Made by a program: the position numbers and the translations under genes | Part shown: positions 4,907 through 7,758 of the stretch, piece after piece | Numbering within the stretch: position 1 is the first letter of the stretch | How the letters are laid out: each line of letters opens with the position of its first letter | The notes under the pieces: generated by a model | What the model was told of the DNA's origin: nothing | Seen by the model: the letters and a program-made list of their open reading frames with translations, nothing else | Database searches by the model: none | Assembly (NCBI GenBank): GCA_028871595.1 | Contig: JAGWMT010000144.1 | Location: forward strand, 1 to 7,758 | DNA from: Elusimicrobiota bacterium | GTDB taxonomy: Bacteria; Elusimicrobiota; Elusimicrobia; UBA1565; UBA9628 | Reading direction: 5' to 3' | Length of the DNA: 7,758 bases

Positions 4907-5988
4907 TTTGTCTCCCAGGATCCGCCCGCCGCCCCTTCGAGCGCGGCGTGCGTCATCCAATATTCCTTCAATAATGAAGTCTCTTCCAACCGCGCGGCCA
5001 GCAAAGCCGCCCCGGCGCGCGCCGGGATCAGTTCCTCCCGGCAGATCTTGGCCGCGCGCCGCGCCGCGGCCAGCCGCGCCGCCAGGATCTCCAGGTCGGA
5101 GGCCAGCGCTCCGTCCTCGTCCTCAGCGCGCGCCGCCGCCTCCCGCTCCTTCGCTTCCGCCGCGTCCAGGCGCGGGATCAAGGTCCCGAACAGGGGCACG
5201 TCCATTTCCACGGCGGGACCCGTGAGCCGGGATCCGTCTGGCATCTTTTCCGACGCCACGCCCAGGCGGAAGGCGCCCGCGTCGGCGGAGTTCCAGGCGC
5301 GCGCCCGCTCCCGCGCCGCCTCGGCGGCGGCCAGCGCCGCGTGGAGCGAGGGCCGGCGCCCGCGCGCCAGGCGCAGGAGGTCTCCGGCGTCCGGGTCCGT
5401 CTCCGGGGGCGCGGGCAAGGACGCCAAGGTCCACCAGCCGGAGTTGACCGGCACGTTCATCAGCCGCGCCAGGCGGGAGCGCGCGGCCTCCAGCTCCCCT
5501 TCGGCGCGCTCCGCGTCGATGGCCGCCTGCGCGGCGTCTCCGGCCGACAGGCCCGCGCGCGAGCGCTCCCGCAGGAGGACGGCCGTCGCGCTGGCGGCCT
5601 GCACCGAGTAAAGGGCGGATTTCGCGTCGGCCGCCAGCGCCAGGGCCGCCTCGGCCAGCTCCGCGTCCGCTTGGCGGATTTCCGCGGCGCCGCCGCGGCC
5701 GCGCCCGGACAGGCCGATCAGGCTCCACAGGTCGAAGGTCAACGTCATCTGGGTGCGTCCGTCGCCGTGCCCGGCCTCGTGCGAGGCGATGAGGCGGGGT
5801 TCCTCGGGACGGCTCTCCGCCCGGGCGGCCGCCTTGAGCGCGGCGGCGCGGGCGCGGGCTTCCTTGAGAAACGGGGCCCGGTCAAGAGAAACTTCAGCGG
5901 CGGAATCGGCGGTCAGGGGAATCTCCGACGGCCGCGGCGGAGCCGCGGCGATCAGGATCAACGGCAGCAATCCGAGAGCGCGATTCAT
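4903..5988 (-). CDS. TolC-like outer-membrane efflux protein (OEP family)
   Basis: This protein of about 361 residues has a short signal peptide (MNRALGLLPLILIAAAPP) without a lipobox cysteine. It then has two long Ala/Glu/Arg-rich helical repeats (about 35-180 and 205-358), the internal duplication typical of the OEP family. The strand segments between helices are visible as MTLTFDLWSLIGLSGRGRGG (81-100) in repeat one and LTGPAVEMDVPLFGTLIPRL (255-274) in repeat two; the second matches the usual G-P-x...PLF turn. Such proteins form trimeric channels that carry substrates of RND, ABC or MFS pumps across the outer membrane. No pump or adaptor is in this window, so its partner must be elsewhere. 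At about 361 residues it is shorter than the common 420-470. The start is ATG 5988, with GGAG 5 bases upstream and a signal peptide immediately after; a longer frame upstream lacks both. Its stop overlaps the start of the small Cys/His protein. Confidence 0.85.
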   Translation of the reverse strand: MNRALGLLPLILIAAAPPRPSEIPLTADSAAEVSLDRAPFLKEARARAAALKAAARAESRPEEPRLIASHEAGHGDGRTQMTLTFDLWSLIGLSGRGRGGAAEIRQADAELAEAALALAADAKSALYSVQAASATAVLLRERSRAGLSAGDAAQAAIDAERAEGELEAARSRLARLMNVPVNSGWWTLASLPAPPETDPDAGDLLRLARGRRPSLHAALAAAEAARERARAWNSADAGAFRLGVASEKMPDGSRLTGPAVEMDVPLFGTLIPRLDAAEAKEREAAARAEDEDGALASDLEILAARLAAARRAAKICREELIPARAGAALLAARLEETSLLKEYWMTHAALEGAAGGSWETK

Positions 5989-5993
5989 TTCCA

Positions 5994-6009
5994 CTCCATG
6001 ATGTATAAT
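5994..6009 (-). promoter_or_regulatory. Promoter -10 region and Shine-Dalgarno sequence of the TolC-like gene
   Basis: On the minus strand a TATACA-type -10 (6007-6002) is followed by GGAG (5997-5994) and, 5 bases on, ATG 5988. This gene has a short leader with a real ribosome-binding site, unlike most first genes here. The same bases read TATAAT on the plus strand (6004-6009), a possible distal -10 for the reductase operon with a leader of about 110 bases. No good -35 box was seen for either. Confidence 0.4.
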
Positions 6010-6115
6010 CGCTCGCCGGTTCGCAAGAGGGCCCTCGCTCCAGGCTATCTTAATCATTTAAGTGCCAGGCGTTAAGGCTTTGACGGGGATCAATGAAATG
6101 CTCCGGTCGGGGAGA

Positions 6116-6121
6116 TAAAAT
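6116..6121 (+). promoter_or_regulatory. Candidate -10 box (TAAAAT) for the reductase-synthase operon
   Basis: TAAAAT is followed by 7 bases and ATG 6129, the leaderless arrangement repeated in the window. A TTGACG at 6080-6085 is too far (30 bp) to serve as its -35. GGGGAG at 6109-6114 could instead be a distant Shine-Dalgarno sequence, 14 bases from the ATG. Confidence 0.35.
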
Positions 6122-6128
6122 AACTTCA

Positions 6129-7094
6129 ATGAACGAGAAAAACCCTCTGGATTTCCACGGTTCGGACCTCTGGGCCGTCATCCTCGGCGGCTCGTCGGGC
6201 TTCGGCCTGGCGACGGCTAAAAGGCTGGCACGGGCCGGTTTCAACATCCTGATCGGCCACAAGGACAAGGAAGGCACCGTCGAGACGGTGATCAAGCCCC
6301 ACTTCGACGAGATCCGGGCCACGGGAGTCAAGCTCGTCACGCACAACGTCAACCTGTTCGACGACGAGGGCCGCGGCGAAGTTTTCGAGAGCATCACCGC
6401 GAACGCGGGGCCGGGCAAGGTGCATCTGTTCATGCAGTCCATCGCGGCCGGCTCCTGCCGGCTGATGATCGAGGACAAGACCCCCGACTTCCGGGGCAAG
6501 GCCATCAAGGGATTAGCGGACGCGCTGGGGCTCCCCCCCGAAAAGGTCAAGGCGGCCGTCAACACCGCCTTCCATGATAAGGGCTGCGACGCCCTGCACA
6601 CCTTGGCGGATTCGCGCATTCCCTACCGCGAGGAATTGCTCACCCAGGAAGATTTTGAAAAGACCATCTTCATGATGGGCTACGATTATTTGCTCTGGGG
6701 CCGCGAGCTCTGCAAAGAGGGCCTTCTGACGAAGGACGCCCGCCTGGTCGCCATGACGTCCGAAGGCAACGAAGTGGCGTGGAAGGGCTACGCCGCGGTT
6801 TCCGCCGCGAAGACCGCGCTGGAAGCCTCCTGCCGCGCCATGGCCGTCGAATTAGCTCCGTACGGCGTGTCGTCCTACATCATGCAGGCCGGCATCACCG
6901 ACACCCCGGCCGGCAACGCCATCCCGAACTTCGACCTGATGAAGGCGCAGGCGCGCATCCGCAATCCGTTCCACCGCCTGACCACGCCGGAGGACATCGC
7001 CGAGGCCATTCTGGGCATCTGCGGCCCGACCTTGCGCTGGGCCAACGGGACCATCATCCGCGCCGACGGCGGCGAGGCGATCTCCGGCCTGTGA
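6129..7094 (+). CDS. FabI-like short-chain dehydrogenase/reductase (putative enoyl-ACP reductase)
   Basis: This 321-residue NAD(P)H-dependent oxidoreductase has the Rossmann motif L-G-G-S-S-G-F-G (19-26) and a catalytic Tyr221-x6-Lys228 (YAAVSAAK), the spacing of FabI-type enoyl-ACP reductases rather than the x3 spacing of ordinary SDRs. FMQSIA (101-106) corresponds to the FabI V-H-S-I-A segment, and QAGITDTPAG (253-262) and the C-terminal NGTIIRADGG (306-315) are standard SDR positions. The likely reaction is reduction of a 2-enoyl thioester, the last step of a fatty-acid elongation cycle. It is 50-60 residues longer than typical FabI; the extra length lies mainly at about 110-165, a charged helical insert between the nucleotide fold and the active site. 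An upstream ATG at 6093 would add 12 residues and has a GGGG before it; I prefer 6129 because FabI N-termini are short. Its TGA overlaps the GTG of the next gene. Acyl-CoA or a polyketide-like chain is an alternative substrate. Confidence 0.82.
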   Translation: MNEKNPLDFHGSDLWAVILGGSSGFGLATAKRLARAGFNILIGHKDKEGTVETVIKPHFDEIRATGVKLVTHNVNLFDDEGRGEVFESITANAGPGKVHLFMQSIAAGSCRLMIEDKTPDFRGKAIKGLADALGLPPEKVKAAVNTAFHDKGCDALHTLADSRIPYREELLTQEDFEKTIFMMGYDYLLWGRELCKEGLLTKDARLVAMTSEGNEVAWKGYAAVSAAKTALEASCRAMAVELAPYGVSSYIMQAGITDTPAGNAIPNFDLMKAQARIRNPFHRLTTPEDIAEAILGICGPTLRWANGTIIRADGGEAISGL

Positions 7095-7758
7095 GCGACA
7101 CCTTCAACATCCTCGGGATGGGTTGGGCCCTCCCCGAGACCGTCATCGACAACGAGTTCCTTCATAAGGAAGTCGGCCTGAAGAAGGGGCCCGACTGGGT
7201 GCAGTCGCGCCTGGGCATCTATCAGCGCCGCACCGTCCTGTCCCGCGAGTACATCAAGACCACCAAGAACAAGGACTTCACCCAGGCCGTCGTCCACGCG
7301 AAGTCGCGCGGGGAGACGCCGGTGACTTTGGCCGTGCGCGCGGCGCAGAAGGCCCTGGCGCACACCGGCATCAAGCCGTCCCAGATCGGCCTGGTGATCT
7401 GCAACAGCGACATCCCCTTCGATCCCGTCCCGTCCTGCGCGAACTACGTGGCCAAGGCCCTGGGCGTGGGCAACGGCCCGCACTTCGACATGAACACCGC
7501 GTGCTCGTCCTTCGCGCGGCACATGAAGCACCTGGCCGACCTGCGCGACGAGGCCTGGCCCGAGTTCGTCCTCACCATCCAGACCGCCTGCTACACGACC
7601 CGCACCGATTACAGCGAGAACTGCGTGGACGGCTACATCTGGGGCGACGGCGCCGCCGCGCAGATCTGCTCGATCCGCCACCCGGGCCGGATCAAGATCG
7701 AACCGATCGTGTTCGAGTCCGCCTCCGAGGGCGCCACCGACGTGATCGTGGACGGCAC
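7091..7758 (+). CDS. 3-oxoacyl-ACP synthase III (FabH-like) family protein (partial, C-terminus beyond window)
   Basis: The frame from GTG 7091 stays open for 222 codons to the window edge. It has the KAS III landmarks: I-L-G-x-G-x-A-L-P (7-15), DWVQSRLGIYQRR (35-47), matching the FabH D-E-W-I-x-x-R-T-G-I-x-x-R-R, and the nucleophile Cys138 in NTACSS. TACYTTRTDYSENCVDGY and the W-G-D-G-A-A-A loop (near 187-193) follow. The His and Asn of the catalytic triad lie beyond the edge. Such enzymes condense a CoA-bound starter with a malonyl-type extender, or two acyl chains. The active cysteine is about 25 residues later than in E. coli FabH (Cys112), largely because of an insert around residues 51-75 (YIKTTKNKDFTQAVVHAKSR). 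The GTG shares four bases (7091-7094) with the reductase stop, so the two are translationally coupled. The insert and pairing suggest an accessory acyl pathway rather than the housekeeping cycle. Confidence 0.88.
   Translation, partial: MSDTFNILGMGWALPETVIDNEFLHKEVGLKKGPDWVQSRLGIYQRRTVLSREYIKTTKNKDFTQAVVHAKSRGETPVTLAVRAAQKALAHTGIKPSQIGLVICNSDIPFDPVPSCANYVAKALGVGNGPHFDMNTACSSFARHMKHLADLRDEAWPEFVLTIQTACYTTRTDYSENCVDGYIWGDGAAAQICSIRHPGRIKIEPIVFESASEGATDVIVDG

Noticed and set aside
5989..6057. N-terminal extension of the TolC-like protein to 6057
   Set aside because: It would bury the signal peptide behind 23 residues; ATG 5988 has GGAG at good spacing and begins the signal peptide directly.
5341..6075. 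Plus-strand 244-codon open frame, and others opposite the TolC-like gene
   Set aside because: They are antisense to a well-supported TolC-like protein; their low-complexity Arg/Ala/Gly content is typical of shadow frames.
6093..6128. Upstream ATG for the FabI-like reductase, adding MKCSGRGDKITS
   Set aside because: The extra residues look non-native for a FabI N-terminus and 6129 fits the spacing seen at other genes; it stays possible because GGGG lies just before 6093.

Overview
The window is compact, GC-rich bacterial DNA. Signal peptides, a TolC-type outer-membrane factor and an outer-membrane beta-barrel protein point to a Gram-negative (diderm) organism. Nothing fixes the taxon. An uncultured high-GC lineage such as Elusimicrobiota would fit the style, but that is a guess. 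No rRNA, tRNA, CRISPR array, insertion sequence or clear rho-independent terminator was found.

Layout. (1) 1-326, minus: the start of a secreted four-cysteine protein of unknown function, cut by the window edge. (2) 376-1435, plus: a two-gene module with its own strong promoter. A small basic coiled-coil protein is followed, one base after its stop, by an MNT-fold nucleotidyltransferase. The pair resembles a toxin-antitoxin operon and is bracketed by two related inverted-repeat elements that share an exact 11-bp direct repeat. (3) 1480-1978, minus: a four-helix membrane protein hidden by a one-base frameshift in an A7/T7 tract. (4) 2154-2558, plus: an OsmC-family peroxidase. (5) 2555-3735, minus: an outer-membrane protein family gene broken by an apparent small deletion at a perfect 16-bp palindrome. 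(6) 3774-4643, plus: an EamA-type transporter, divergent from (5) across 38 bp. (7) 4652-5988, minus: a TolC-like protein whose stop overlaps the start of a small secreted Cys/His protein interrupted by an in-frame TGA. (8) 6129-7758, plus: a FabI-like reductase whose stop overlaps the start of a FabH-like ketoacyl synthase, cut by the right edge.

Three regional patterns stand out. Most first genes have a -10-like hexamer only 5-7 bases before the start codon, which suggests leaderless mRNAs, while downstream genes use Shine-Dalgarno sequences or stop/start overlaps. Three of the ten protein genes are interrupted, each by a different kind of lesion. The stretch from about 340 to 2140 is visibly AT-richer than the rest and holds the toxin-antitoxin-like module and the broken membrane gene, as expected of an acquired segment.

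Functionally, the envelope genes may form a transport or detoxification set, though no inner-membrane pump or adaptor is present. The terminal pair supplies a condensing enzyme and an enoyl-reductase-like enzyme, consistent with an accessory acyl-chain (lipid or polyketide-like) pathway continuing to the right.
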